The notes beneath the pieces are model-generated. The model was not told the origin of the DNA, searched no databases, and saw only the letters and a list, made by a program, of their open reading frames with translations. Below are positions 1 through 13,332 of a stretch of DNA of 64,000 bases, in pieces (within the stretch, counting starts at the first letter, position 1; each line of letters starts with the position of its first letter). The stretch lies in the NCBI GenBank assembly GCA_958298945.1, contig OY282609.1:31841212-31905211 (forward strand), in the 5' to 3' direction. This DNA is from Atherix ibis (lineage: Eukaryota; Arthropoda; Insecta; Diptera; Athericidae). The position numbers were made by a program, and so were the translations under genes.

Positions 1-460
1 TTGTTTGGGTGTGTTTTTCTCCTCCTTCCCTCAATGGTAGAGGAAGAAAATTTCGTCGGCAACTGCAAACTACAACTACAAATGTTGTCGAAAATTTAGT
101 AATTTCGACCGATCCAACCAATTAAAAAATGATTGCAATAAAATTCAACTTTTATAAATGATTTTTCATTCAATTTCAACTGTCAAACAACAAACCTGCC
201 ACATAACAAAACACTCAAATGTATGGCAGTACTTGAACTGCATTCCCATCAGACTGTTAAGGTTTTAAGATTTTGACAGCGGCAACTTCGTGTCATTATG
301 ATTATTCTCTCTTCGGTTTTCTTCGGATTTTATTTTTCTCTCTCTCTGTTTTTATCTATAAAAACTCTCTCATAACTGACAGATGGTCTTTTTGGATACG
401 AGGTCCTTTTGGATACGTTAGTTCTTCTCCATAAATTTTATGCGTTCTTAATTTATTTTG
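1..460. other. Non-repetitive AT-rich DNA, no gene seen
   Basis: Mixed sequence before the first tandem array. It holds a CT-rich microsatellite at about 337-350 and a short direct repeat of CTTTTTGGATACG at 388-400 and 405-417. No reading frame of useful length or recognisable protein appears on either strand. Confidence 0.6.
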
Positions 461-2175
461 ATTAAGGCTAAATGTATTATTGTTGAAAAAAACTGCTCCA
501 AAATGGGGAGAAGCAAACTTTTTTTAATTAAAAATTTTCACATTTTGAAACGGTTTCATTTTAAGTTTTTTAGAAAATTCTGATTTTTTTGTTAAAATTT
601 GCCTTTTTAAAAACTAAAAATACAAAATTTTTTGACAGTATTTTTTGTATACATTTTCTCATAATATTTTTACAATAACAACAAAAAACTACTCCAAAAT
701 GGGGAGTAAACTTTTTTAAATTAAAAAAATTTCATATTTTGAAACAGTTTAATTTTAAGCTTTTTAAAAAGTTTTAATTTAATAATTTTATAACAACAAA
801 AAAAACTGCTCCAAAATGGGGCTGGCAAGCTTTCTTAAATTAAAAATTTTCACATTTTGAAACGGTTTCATATTTAGATTTTTAGAAAATTCTGATTTTT
901 GGTCAAAATTTGCCATTAAAAGCTAAAAATTCCAAATTTTTTTTGGCGAATATTTTTTGTTAAATTTTCTTATAATATTTTTACAACAACAAAAAACTGC
1001 TCCAAAATGTGGGAGGTACACTTCATTTTTTTTTAAATTAAAAAATTTTCATAATTTAAAACGGTTTTATTTTAAGATTTTTAAAAAGTTTTAATTTTTG
1101 GTTAAAATTTGACTTTCAAAAAAAGGTGAAAATTCTAAATTTTTTGGAGATTATTTTTTGTATCAATTTTCTCACAATATTTTTACAACAACAAAAAAAA
1201 ACTCCTCCAAAATGGAGAGGTACACTTTTTTATAATAAAAATTTGCATATTTTAAAACGATTTTATTTTAAGCTTTTTAGGAAATTCTGATTTTTTTGTT
1301 GAAATTTGCCTTTACAAGCAAAAAATTCCAAATTTTTTTTAAAGATTATTTTTTGCATAAATTTTCTCATAATATTTTTAAAACAACAAAAAACTGCTCC
1401 AAAATGGGTGAAGTACACTTCATTTTTTTTTAATTAAAAAATTTTCATATTTTGAAACGGTTTTATTTTAAGGTTTTTAAAAAGTTTTAATTTTTTGCTA
1501 AAATTTGCCTTTAAAAAAAGCAAAAAATTCCAAATTTTTGGGGATTATTTTTTGTATAAATTTTCTCATAATATTTTTACAACAACAAAAAAAAACTCCT
1601 CCAAAATGGAGAGGTACACTTTTTTATAATAAAAATTTTCATATTTTAAAACGGTTTCATTTTAAGCTTTTAAAAAAAAATTAATTTTTTGTTAAAATTT
1701 GACTTTAAAAGCTAAAAATTCCAAATTTTTTTGAGATTATATTTCGTATAAATTTTCTTATAATAATTTTATAACAACAACAAAAAACTGCTCCAAAATG
1801 GGGCTGACAAACTTTCTTAAATTAAAAATTTTCACATTTTGAAATTCATTTTGAGCTTTTTAGAAAATTCTGATTTTTTGTGAAAACTTTCTTTTAAAAG
1901 CTAAAAATTCCAAATTTATTTTTGTTTCTTTTATATCTTTTGTATAAGTTTTCTAACAATATTTTTACAACAAGAAAAAAAACTGCTCCAAAAAAAATGG
2001 GGAGGTGCACATCACTTTCTTAAATTAAAGTTTTTCATGTTTTTTTGACGGTTTCATTTTAAGCTTTTTAAAAAAAATTTAATTTTTTGTTAAAATTTGC
2101 CTTTTTAAAAACTAAAAATACCAAATTTTTTGACAGTATTTTTTGTATAAATTTTCTCATAATATTTTTAACAAA
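461..2175. repeat. Tandem array, ~195-bp unit, about 9 copies
   Basis: The core CTGCTCCAAAATGGGG (or CTCCTCCAAAATGGAG) recurs at about 493, 689, 806, 997, 1202, 1394, 1596, 1788 and 1983. Spacing is 191-205 bp, except one shortened unit of 117 bp between 689 and 806. Each unit continues through a TTTTCATATTTTGAAACGG block, a poorly conserved T-rich stretch and a TTTTCTCATAATATTTTTAC block before the next core. Copies differ by many substitutions and small indels, so the array is old. Units alternate between CTGCTCC and CTCCTCC cores in part of the array, which hints at a two-unit higher-order period. Confidence 0.85.
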
Positions 2176-3590
2176 TAATTTGCCTGAGAACTCTTTTTTT
2201 GCAAGGAGAGTGCGGGGGGAGGGGGGAGGTCTAGTGGTGGTAAAAATTAATTAAAAATTACTCTTTAACACGAATTAATTTGGTCCCACCAATCCTGGGC
2301 AATTTTTTTAAAAAAAATTTTAAATTCCTCAATTTTTTTTCCCAATTCGTTTATTTCTCAACTTTTCAGATGTTTTCTTTTCTTAAATTTTCGAAAACAA
2401 ACTGAACAGGCAGAAATCTTATTTTTCAAAAATCTTTCTCTACAAAATTCCATCTATTTTTAAATGCAAAAAAAAATAAAAACCAAAAAAAAAATAAAAA
2501 TATTAAAATTCTATCTCTTCCACAAGTCATGAAAAATATTTTCTTTAATTATTGGCAAACATGCAAACAAAAGTGTAGGTGTTATAACATCGTTAACACA
2601 TTTTAGCTTTTAATTAATTTATTTCAAATGGATCCCCGTCCTTCCCCTCTATTCCCCCTTAGCCTACCATTCCTTCTCGCTAAGAAAGAAAAAAAAACCT
2701 TATTTTGAGTAATCATTTTTTTTTAGTCATTTCTTAATGTGATTACCAAACGTTAACATTTGAATATTTTTTACTTGTCTTTTCTTGTTGTTCAACCCAA
2801 ATTAAATTTAGATTCTAGAGTTTTTTTTTTCCAAGTCGCCATAATCGATTTTTGACTTGTAACTGTCTAACCCACTATACTAGTTGGAGCAAAAGGAATT
2901 TTTTCTCCAAAGAAACATATTAAAATTATGAAAGAACATTTTAACAACCGCTGATTCCTGACAATTGCCAATAAAAGAGAAATTGAGGAATTTTTTTTCC
3001 TAAAAGTATCTATTACCGATCGAGTGAATAGAATCTAGTCCACCATTAAAAGAAGAAAAATAATTCGAATCGTTCCGATTTTGGGTAATCTCCACCACCC
3101 ACGCTCTACTGAACTCGATTATAAGCTAAGCTTCAGATTTGGATAGAATAGGAAAAAGATTGGTTAACATTTGTGGGGTGGGGGTGGGGAGGAAGGTGTG
3201 TTTTGAATCTTCTGTTGATTTGCATTCAATTTAGTAATTGTTAGGCACCTGTCACTGGACATTCTATCCGCGCTCTGACGCAATTAGTCAAGAGAATTGA
3301 GAATTGCTCTTTTTTCTTCACATTGGAATGTCCACAATTATCATACTTGTTTGCCTTCTTTTTAAGTTGCGTCTTTTTTGGAATGTCTTTGGTTAAAAAA
3401 GATCATAAATTAACGCTTGATCAAAGGAGACACTTTCTTCTTCTCGGTTGCATTATCCACGAAATAAATTGATGACAACCCCCCACCCCACCCACTATCA
3501 TATAAAAAGGAACTGTACAAAGAACAAGAAAATTTCGAATTCATGTCGTGGACATTTTTTTTTTTTGTAGGGGGAGGGGGGGTATATTTA
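2176..3590. other. Non-repetitive DNA with G-run islands
   Basis: No gene or repeat family recognised. Notable are three purine/G runs: 2213-2229, 3174-3192 and 3568-3582, sitting in otherwise AT-rich DNA. Confidence 0.5.
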
Positions 3591-5240
3591 AGTGGTGTTG
3601 GTTTAGTTTTTTTAATATAAAATATGAAAAAAGTGTTTTGGAAAATTGGAAAATACCAGCTGAAAATTTTACCCTCTTCTTAGCTTACTAGTCAGTTACA
3701 CATAGTTTATAAGTTCAAATTGGTTTTTAAAAACAAACCAAAAAAAATTATAATAATTGTTAAAAGTAAACATTTTTTTAATAATAAAATATAAAAAATA
3801 AAGTCTAAATTCAATAAAATGGCAGGAAACTATTTAAAATAATTTGGTTTTTTGTTTAAATGTTTGTAATTTGAAATTTTTTTCTAAGTTGTAAGTCCAA
3901 ATGCGCCGGCAGAGTAGATTTTGAATAACAAAATATATAATTTTTTTTGCTTAAAAGGAAGGTTTTTTTAAAACAAAAATTTGAAAAAAGTTATGATAGC
4001 TAAAAATTGTAATACTTCTTCTTATCTTACTAGTCAGTTAGTTTGTAAGTTCAAATTGGTTTCCAATGAATCAAAAAAATACTTATTTATTGTTAATTTT
4101 TTTTTGGTAATAAAATATAAAAAATAAAAGGAAAAATATAAAAAATATATTCACTTTTTTGTTTCGATTTTTAAAAGTTCAATTTCTTTATCCAATTTGT
4201 AAGTCCAACTGGGCCAACTGATTAGATTTTGAATAATAAAATAAATGTTAATAAAAACGGACCTTTCTTATTTTTGGTTGTAAAAAAAATTTCTTAATAA
4301 AATATCGAAAAAGTATTTTGGAAAATTGGAAACGATTAGCAAAAATTTGCATACGAGCCATCATTCAGTTTGTAAGTTCAAATTGGTCTCGAAGCAATAC
4401 AAAAATTAGCAATAAATAATTGCTAAAAATAAAAGCTTCTTAGCGCTTTAGAAAAATATGAATTCCTTTTTGTTTGCATTTTTGTAATTGTGATTATTTT
4501 TTCGAATTTGTAAGTTCAAATTGATTTCTTAAAAAACAAAAATTTGTTATTAATAAAATTTTTAATAAAATTTAAAAATATTTAGTTTTTTTTTTTTGAA
4601 TTTATATAAGTTGAAATTTTTTGTTCCAATTGGTAAGTCCAGATGGGTTGGCAGAGTAGATTTTGAATAATAAAATATATTTTTAAAAAAACGGTCCTTT
4701 TTATAGTTAAAAAAATTATTCCTTCATAAAATATCGAAAAAGTATTTTGGTTTTCCAACTCATATATTTGCGAAAATTTACGCTAGTTTTTACCATACGA
4801 GGCATTTTAAGTTTGTAAGTTCAAATTGGTCTCGAAGCAATATAAAAATCAGCAATAAATAATTGCTAAACATAAAAACTTCTTAGCGCTTTAGAAAAAT
4901 TGGAATACCTTTTTGTTTGAAATTTTGTAATTGGGATTATTTTTCAAATTTGTAAGTTCAAATGGGTTTGTAAGTTCAAATTGAATTCCAAAAGAAAAAA
5001 AAATAATAATAATTGTGAAAAATAGAAGCTTTTCATAAAATTTACTAATATTTACACTGTTTTTATTTCTTGAATTTTTGTATGTTGAAAATTTGATTTC
5101 CAATTTGTAAGTCCAAATGAGCCAACTGATTAGATTTTGAATAATAAAATCAAATGTAATAAAAACGGTTCTTTTGTTATAATTATAAAAAAATTTCTTT
5201 TTTGTTTGAATTTTTGTAATTACTATTATTTTTTCGAATT
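3591..5240. repeat. Degenerate repeat block, GTAAGTCCAAAT family, first block
   Basis: Two linked motifs alternate. One is TTGTAAGTCCAAATGGGCC followed by AGATTTTGAATAATAAAAT, seen near 3890, 4195, 4635 and 5105. The other is TTGTAAGTTCAAATTGG, seen near 3708, 4042, 4370, 4515, 4817 and 4955-4980. Full units are roughly 300-470 bp and contain stretches such as AGCAATAAATAATTGCTAAA that recur at about 4410 and 4850. Copies are strongly diverged. A 70-codon frame on the minus strand at 4891-5103 is a by-product of the repeat. Confidence 0.75.
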
Positions 5241-6659
5241 TGTTAGTTCATATAGAGGGGGTGGGGGGTGGTAAGGGGGGTTCATAAACCTCGGTTCTTT
5301 TATCCACTTCTCTGCTTTTATAACTCTTTAAGTAAGCTTATCTATTTACAAAATGATTCTGAGGCAAAAACTGTTGACCATTTCCGTCAAAGCCACTAAA
5401 TCTAAGAGAGAATCTAAAAAAGTACTCCTCATTTTTTATTCACTCTCCTCCAATATGGAATTTTTTTCTTTCGTTCTTTTTCTTCTTTTTTTTGATTAAA
5501 TCCACCAAGAAAAACACGTTTAAATATGGAAATATTGTCGACAAGCATAGTAATTTGTTTGGTGACATCATCTAATCTCAAAGACAATTGATTCATCAGA
5601 GATGACTAACTCCCCATTAATAAAGAAACCAAACTCCTCTTGTAATTAGTGGTTAGTTCTTTGGTGTTTTTGATTTTTTTCTCTCTCTCTCTTTCTCTCT
5701 TTCTTCTCTTCATTAATATTATATGAAATTTTGTGTCATCAGTTAGTCTAACAAATCTCCCCATTAATGGGCTATGTCTACAGCCTTCAGACCTCTCCAA
5801 TAGAGAATATGTCAAATGATTACGCATGACACACACTCAATAAGTACGATAAGATTTACGATATGAAATTTGTATTTTTGGTTTTTTTTTCATTGCTTTT
5901 GCATTAATAAAAAAAAAAAAGAAGAAGAGCCACCAGACCCAGACCAGTCGGTAGTGAGTAATTCCATAACTGGAAAGTGTGAACATTTGGAATTCCTTGG
6001 AATTGACAACACTTGGACGACTTGATAGAAAACGGAAGCCCCTGCGTTGGTTGGTGATTTATCGAAAATTCAACAAAAAACGAATTATTTAAATTTTTAT
6101 CTACTTTGTCCCGGATTGAGAAATGACTTCCATCAGAATTTCTGTAGTGAATATTAGCAAATTTACAGCAATTATCAAGGGTATTTCCATATACCTTCCA
6201 CATAATTCTTCCGTCTTTTTTTCTAGTTGTTATTTTTTTTTCAATTTTCCATTGCAAATTTTAAAATGTGAATGCAAATTTATGATAAAATGCAAATATT
6301 TCCATTGCAATTTCTGTCATCCACAAGTGGATGGATGGAATTTAATTATTGTAGTGGCCATGATGGGGAATCTAGTCGTAAAATTTTAATGTTCACTGAA
6401 CGGTTAGAGGGGAGGTGAGGGCAAGGGGGTTAAGTGAACAAATCTAGTCATTTCGTTTCATGTAAATTATTTGTTTTTTGCATTAATTAATAAATTTTCT
6501 TAAAGTGTCATTAACTGTTTTTTTTTCTTCTTCTTAATACGAAGAACTAAAATTAACTGCTGGATTGGTTTTTTTTTCTCTCTAAAAGTGTTAAAATAAC
6601 GTGTGTTTTTTTTGCTGCACAACAAAAATTCAGGTCATTGGAAACTAAGAAACTATCAA
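5241..6659. other. Non-repetitive spacer between two blocks of one repeat family
   Basis: G-rich run at 5256-5280, then a CT microsatellite at about 5685-5710. A 117-codon frame on the minus strand (5904-6257) and an overlapping 88-codon frame on the plus strand (6123-6389) exist. Neither shows a recognisable domain; both contain homopolymer-derived runs (poly-F, poly-K) and overlap each other on opposite strands, so I do not call a gene. Confidence 0.5.
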
Positions 6660-8620
6660 ATTTAAGGTGATAGTGAGGAATTTGCCAAAAAAAAAATTTA
6701 TGCAAAATTAACTTTTTTACCTTAGAAAAAATGTGCATTTTTAAAATAAAAAAAGTAAACATTTTAAAATTTCTCCGTTTAATCAAAATTAATAAAAAAG
6801 AAAATTGTTATAAAAAAATAAATTTTTTTTTAAAAAAATGTGTACTTTGGAAAATATCAGCAAAAATTCATAATTATTTTTTCACTTGTAAGTTCAAATT
6901 GGTTTTGAAGGAAGCCAAAATAAAAGAAAAAACAATAATAATTGTTATAAATAGAAACTTTCTTTAATAAAATTTAAAAAGATAACAGAAGAAATATTAA
7001 AAATATTTACTTTGTGTTTTGGAATATTTTTAAATTCAATTTTTTTTCTCCAATTTGTAAGTCCAAATGGTTCAGGGGAATTACTTTGCGCTAGTTTTTA
7101 GCTTACGGATTGAAGAAATTCAGTTCAATTTGGTTTTGATATAATGAACATTTTTTATTAAAAATAAAATCTAAAATCTTAACGCCTTATAAAAAAAAAA
7201 AAAAATTTTTTAATATGGAATTTTTCCGAACTTCTAAGTTTTTTAATAAGAAAATAAGTTTTAATAAAAAAAAATTGTTTACTTAATAAGTTCAAATTGG
7301 TTTCCAAAGTTAAAAGTAAAAATTTTTTTTGTAATAAATTTTTTGGATTTTTTCTAAGTTCAATTTTTTTTCTACTAAGTAAGTTCAAATGGTTTAGGGT
7401 AATTACTTTGCGCTAATTTTTACCTTTCGAATTGAACAAATTCAGTTCAATTTTATTTCGATATGACCAATATATAAAAAAAAATTTTTTATTAAAAATA
7501 AAGTCTAAAGTCAATAAATTGTGATTTGATAAAAGCAGGAAAAGATTAAAAATAATTTAGATTTTTGTTTAAATATTTGTAGTTGGGAATTTTTTTCTAA
7601 GTTGTAAGTCCAAAAGGCTTAGGGGAAAATTTACTTGTGAAAATATTGCCTAAATTTGCTTACAAATCATTCGTTTCAATTTAGTTTCGATAGATTTTTA
7701 TTTAAATTTTTGTAATTGGCAATTTTTTTACTTGAAAAAAAGGTTTTTTTTTAATAAAATATTAAAAAAGTATTTTGGAAAATTGGAAAATATTAGCCGA
7801 AAATTGTAATACTTCTTAGCTTACTAGTCAGTTAGTTTATAAGTTCAAATTGGTTTCTCAAGAATCAAAAAAATATATATTATTTGTTAATTTTTTGGTA
7901 ATAAAATATAAAAAATAAAAGAAAAAATTTAAAAATACATACACTTTTTTGTTTGAATTTTTGCAAGTTCAAATTTTTTATCCAATTTGTAAGTCCAAAT
8001 GGGCCAGCTGATTAGATTTTGAATAATAAAATATATTTTAATAAAAAAGGTTCTTTTTTTTAGTTATAGAAAATATTTCATAATAAAATATCAAAAAAGC
8101 ATTTTGGAAAACTGTTGAAAATATTATCAAAAATTTGCATTCAGTTTGTAAGTTCAAATTGGTCTCGAAGCAAACAAAAATCAGCAATAAATAATTGCTA
8201 AACATAAAAGCTTAGCGCTTTAGAAAAATTTTATTGCCTTTTTGTTTGAATTTTTGTAATTGGTATTTTTTTCGAATTTGTAAGTTCAAAATGATTTCCA
8301 AAAAAAAATTTTGTAAAAAATAAAAAATTTTCATAAAATTTAAAAATATTTACACTGGTTTTTTTTTGTTGAATTTTTATAACTTGAAATTTTTATTTCC
8401 AATTTGTAAGTCCAGATGGGTTAGCAGAGTAGATTTTTTTAATAGCAAAATATGTTTAAATAAAAAAAAACTGTTTCCTTACAAAAATATCAAAAAAATT
8501 ATTTTTATAAATATTAGAAAAAAGTTTGGAGTTATTTTATTTAAAAAATGTTATTGTAAGAAATATTTCCCATAATACTGCCCCATATTATATGAAGTAT
8601 GTCCAAATTGGTTTCAACTA
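6660..8620. repeat. Degenerate repeat block, GTAAGTCCAAAT family, second block
   Basis: Same motifs as 3591-5240. GTAAGTCCAAATGG-type cores occur near 7055, 7380 (as GTAAGTTCAAATGG), 7605, 7988 and 8405; GTAAGTTCAAATTGG occurs near 6890, 7840 and 8148. The segment 7800-8330 is the best-preserved match to 4000-4520, including the AGCAATAAATAATTGCTAAA stretch near 8183. The family seems confined to these two blocks in the window. Confidence 0.75.
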
Positions 8621-10260
8621 TCATAAAAAAGTGACTTTTCTGATCACGCCTATTACACAACGTACCCTAACAAAATACCTTCCTACTTCTCATGAAAGCA
8701 CTACCAAAACCTTTAAATCTACAATAAATTCTAATCGTAAAATAATTTGATTATAAATGATTAACGATAATTTAATTGATTTTGATAAAAATGAAATTTG
8801 CTTCTGATAAGGAAAAATTTTCCAAATCAAAACTATTTTCTGATCAAATTCCATAATCAAAATGATCGATCACACAGAACTCTGAGCAAAATTCTATTTA
8901 AAAAGTGACTATCAATTTTTTTCCCCCTAATTTCAATCAATCAAAATTTAAAAAAAAGACCAATCAATAAAAATAATTTTAAAAAAAGTATACTTTAACA
9001 ACTATCGTTACAATGTAAAATAATTCAAGGTAAAAAATGACTCTTACACCAAAAAAAAAATAAAAACTACGTGAAGTAAAAGTAATGCGAACACTTTTTT
9101 CTTAGTTTTTTTCTATACTAATTTTTGTAAAAATAATTTTCACGAATGAATTTTTATCAACTAAAAAATGTGTTCTTATTAATTTGTAAAAAAAAAGAAA
9201 AGTTCCGACATTTTTGGGACTTTCAAATTTAATTATAAAAAAAATTTACTATCCAATAAGTTAGAAGAGGATTTTCGACTCCTCTTCCGATACTTTGGAA
9301 TTGCAAAAAAAAATTTTCACAACTTTTATTTTTACAATTGGATTATTTTATTAAATATTCTTAACTATTAAACACTTCTAAATTAGTCTAGATTTATTCC
9401 GATTAAGATAATGGATTAAAGAAAACCTTAATTTTGATTTGATTACCTTTGAAAATCTTCGGAATGATATGATTTTTTTCTCATTTGTTTTGAAATCCTG
9501 TATTTTTTTTGTATTGGCAATGTTAGAAATTCCAGTCTCTGATTCCGAATCAATAGTTTCGAAGAAAGAAGAAAAACAATTGATTTTGCAACGTATGCCA
9601 TAGTCCCGGGTGCAGAGACATGAAAAGAAAACCAGTTCCTTACCAATTCCCTTGGCAAGAATGGTGGTTCCCTTTTTAAGATGATGGACCATTTCTCATT
9701 TTATCCGCAGACAAGGAAGAGGGAATTTATCAGACTTGATTTTTTTCTTATTCAACTTGATTTGTTACTTTTTTATGATTACTTTTTATTAGTAACAAAG
9801 ATGACCTATTGTTTGGTAAAGGTTTTTCGTGTAGACCTTTTGAGAGATCAACAATGGTCTGGTGTGTCTCCTCTGCTGTTGTTGCTTCTCTCAAACGTCC
9901 CAGAATTTACTGTGAACTGACATAGGTGAAAAAAAACGAGTTCTACCTGTTCTCTAACCCTCAGCAAAGTGTTCCCATATTCACTTAGGCCTTGTACCTG
10001 TGAACACACTTTTAGTTGACAATTATTGTGCTCTAAATCCCCTTTGTGTTCACGGCTATATTCCCGACATGACAGATGTGAACATTTACATTTTTTTTTG
10101 AACTGGTTTTATTGTGATTTAACAAACATATTTCCGCAGATTATTATGAATTCCTTTTTCTGTTTTTTTTTTTTGGATGCGGAGGGTGAAGGAAGGGGGA
10201 GAGGGGGGTAATTTTTTGATAATGTATTACTTCACTAAAAAAAAATGGCTGGAGAACTTT
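8621..10260. other. AT-rich DNA without recognised genes
   Basis: About 8640-9360 is plain AT-rich sequence. From 9370 to 10220 complexity rises. A 104-codon minus-strand frame (9378-9692) is the longest; it has no domain I recognise and is rich in K, F and S as expected from AT-rich DNA. A G-rich island lies at about 10185-10208. Confidence 0.45.
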
Positions 10261-10430
10261 TAACACCCTTTAGAATATTAATGAGAAAAAAGGTAAAGAA
10301 AAACCAGAATTTTAATAATTATTTTCGATAAGAAATTTAAAATGGAATATTTAGCTTGGAAGAATATATATTTTTTTTTAAAAATCGACATTTTCTAATA
10401 CAATCAATTGAAAATATTAAATAAATTATT

Positions 10431-10465
10431 ATTAATTAGTCAACTGCGCTTAGTGACTAATTAAT
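10431..10465. repeat. Inverted repeat, 12-bp perfect arms
   Basis: ATTAATTAGTCA at 10431-10442 is matched by its exact reverse complement at 10454-10465 across an 11-nt loop. Allowing one bulge, the stem extends to about 14 bp. Confidence 0.7.
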
Positions 10466-13233
10466 TTGGAATAAATTATATAAAATTTTATCAACTTTTT
10501 CGGAAATTTTTAACAAAAAATTGAAAATATAAAAAAAATTGTGATTTTTATGGCAAATTGTATGCAGAATAGAGAAATTTTCGTTAAAGTTAGTAAAAAT
10601 GCGTGCATTTAAAAATAGAATAAAAATATTAAAAAAGAATTTCTTTTACTATTAATCGTCTTGCAAAATTTTGGAATTTTTTAATGTGTAAATTTTTCAA
10701 AATTCCGGTCAGGTAAAAGTCCATCATTTTTTGAAAGGGCAATTATAAAATTGTAGTTTTTCCAAAATATTATAAATTTCTTTATGGAAAATTTTATTTT
10801 AGTGAAAATTATGATTTATTAAAAAAAGAAATTGTGAACACCTGAAAAAATAGTGAATTTTTGGAGAAAAAATGTGAATTTTTGAAGTTTTTGGGGGAAA
10901 AAATGCAAGTTTTGGGAAAAGTGGAAATCGACGGAAAAAGTGTAACTTAAAAATATATTATAAACTATTGTGAAGAAGAAACTTTTTAAAATAAACTATT
11001 TTTAGGATTTTTATAAATTTCTCAAAAATATGCTAGCGTTTTAAAAAAAATTGAAATTTGTTCTGTAATTTATTATGTGACCAAATTTTGCTAAAAATTA
11101 ACTAAAAAAATTAAAAAATTATAAATTATTCGAGAAAAATATAAATTATGAAACATTCGAAAATTTATACATTTTTAAAAAGTCTCAATCTTTATAAAAA
11201 GATAATTGATTTTATAAAATTGTTTTGAAAATTTAAGATTTTTCTATAATAAAAATTTTAAAAAATTTCATTTTTTAAGGATATTCTCCTTAAATATGCT
11301 TTATTTAAAAGGACTTAAATACGTTTTAGTCTTTAAAAACAAATTGTATTTAAAGAAATTCTTTAAATATTTTTATCGTGTTTTTTTTTTGTCATTTCAT
11401 GAATTTTTATTTAAAAAAAAGGAATTTTCTTTAAAAAAATAAATAAAAAATTGCAAATTACTCTGCTTTTAGAAAAAGAAAATTAGTAACTTTTCGGAAT
11501 TTTCTTTTAAATTTTGTAAAACCGTTGGAAAATGGTTATATTTAAAAAAAAAAAATGCAGATTTTTTCATATTTTAAATTTTTTAAAATTTTAATTGCCA
11601 AAAAAATGCACTTCTAAGAGAAAATTGCAATTTTTAAATTTAGAAAAAAATATGAAGTAAAGTTAAAAAAAAAACATTTAAAATTAAATCGTAATTTAGT
11701 TTGGAAAAGACTTTCCAATTTTTAGAAAATTTATACATTTTTGAAGATTGCAATTCTTTTAAAATTTGTGAATTTCTGCTAAAAATAAAATGACTTTTTA
11801 TTTTTAGGAAGGAAAAAATGTGTATTCTCAAAAAAATTGTTTTTTTTACCAAAAAAAAAATAATTCCTAAGAAAATTTGAAAATTTTAACATTGTAAATT
11901 TTAAAAATTTTAGTAAAAATTTAAAAAATTAAATTCTCAAAATAGGAGTTTTTTTACAAAAAAAAATATGTTCACAACAAAAAAATAATATGAATTTTTA
12001 CAAAATTTATACATTTTTAAAAATTGTAAAAATAAAGTGACTTTTTAAAAATAAAAAAAATTTGTATTTTTGAAAAATATAAATTTTTTTTAAAATATTG
12101 TAAATGAAAATTCTACCAAAAATAACTTAATGGATTTTTTAAAAAAAATGGGATATTTTGAAATAATAAAGATTTTTCCGTGATAAAATTTTTAAGAAAT
12201 TTCATTTTTTTTAAGCAAAATAATGATTTAAAAATAGTAGCAAAAGTTCCATTTTTGAAAAATGATAAGATTTAAAAATTTTGTATATACACAAATTTTG
12301 GAAAAAATTAATTCACAAATTAAGTTATTTTTAAAAAAAACATTTGAACAAGAAATTTAAAAAAATAATATAAATTTTTACAAAATTTTTACATTTTTAA
12401 AAATTTGAAATCTTTCAGAAATTCTGTGATTTAAGAATAAGAAAATTACTTTTTTCTGCTTAAAAATTTAAACTTTCTAAATAAATATGTAAATAGGAAA
12501 ATTTTAGTTTGTAATTTTTAGAAAAAAAGTGAAGTTATTAACTACAATAAAATGTTATATGATTTATTAGAAATAATTTACAAAAATTAGGAAATAAAAT
12601 TAAAAACTGTTAATCTTTGAAAAAATGTTGATTTTTTTAAATTTTCGGAATATTTTAAGTTTTTAGAAAATTGCCAAATTAAAGTTTGTTTTTAAAAGAA
12701 AAATGATTGAATTCGTTCAAAATTTGGTTAAAAAAATGAAAACGTAAAAAAAATTAATACAATTTCTAAAAAAAGTTGTGCATGCTAAAAAAATTTAAAT
12801 GAAGTTTCAGTTTTTTATCTTTTCAAAAGTATGAAAATTTTCAAAATAAAAATTAAATAAAGAAATTTTTTTAAAATCTTTACGCATTTTTTTTATATTA
12901 TTGAATTTTTTTAAAAAAAAAGGTTATTTTATTTACTAAAATGTGAATTTTTGAAAAAATTTATGAATTTCTGCTAAAAAAAAAATGATATTTTAGAAAG
13001 AAAAAAATGTATAATTTTTAAAAAATATAAATTTTTTAAAAAAATATTGTCATTTTTTAATAAATGTAAATTTTTTAAAAGAAAAAATTTTTCTGTAATT
13101 AAAATTTCAAGAAATTCTATTTTTTTTTATCGAAAATAATAATTATTTTTAAATTTTAATTTATTTTAAAAAGAGTAGTAAAAGTTATGCACATTTTTTG
13201 AAAAAAAAAAACAAATTCTCAACAGTTTTTTTA

Positions 13234-13332
13234 ATTTACAAATTTTTAAAAGTGTATAAAATTTCTAAAAATTTATAGTAAAAAATACTATAAATTTTTA
13301 GAAATTTTATACACTTTTAAAAATTTGTAAAT
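13234..13332. repeat. Perfect 47-bp inverted repeat with 5-nt loop
   Basis: Left arm 13234-13280 and right arm 13286-13332 are exact reverse complements over all 47 bases; the loop is AAAAA (13281-13285). The right arm reads like a normal member of the surrounding repeat (compare 12360-12430), so the left arm is probably an inverted copy of it. Perfect identity in an otherwise heavily diverged block means the event is recent or the arms are being corrected against each other. Confidence 0.92.

Noticed and set aside
5904..6257. 117-codon frame on the minus strand
   Set aside because: No domain, homopolymer-derived residues at the end, and an overlapping frame on the other strand of similar quality.
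9378..9692. 104-codon frame on the minus strand
   Set aside because: No domain recognised, no splice context, composition typical of AT-rich chance frames.
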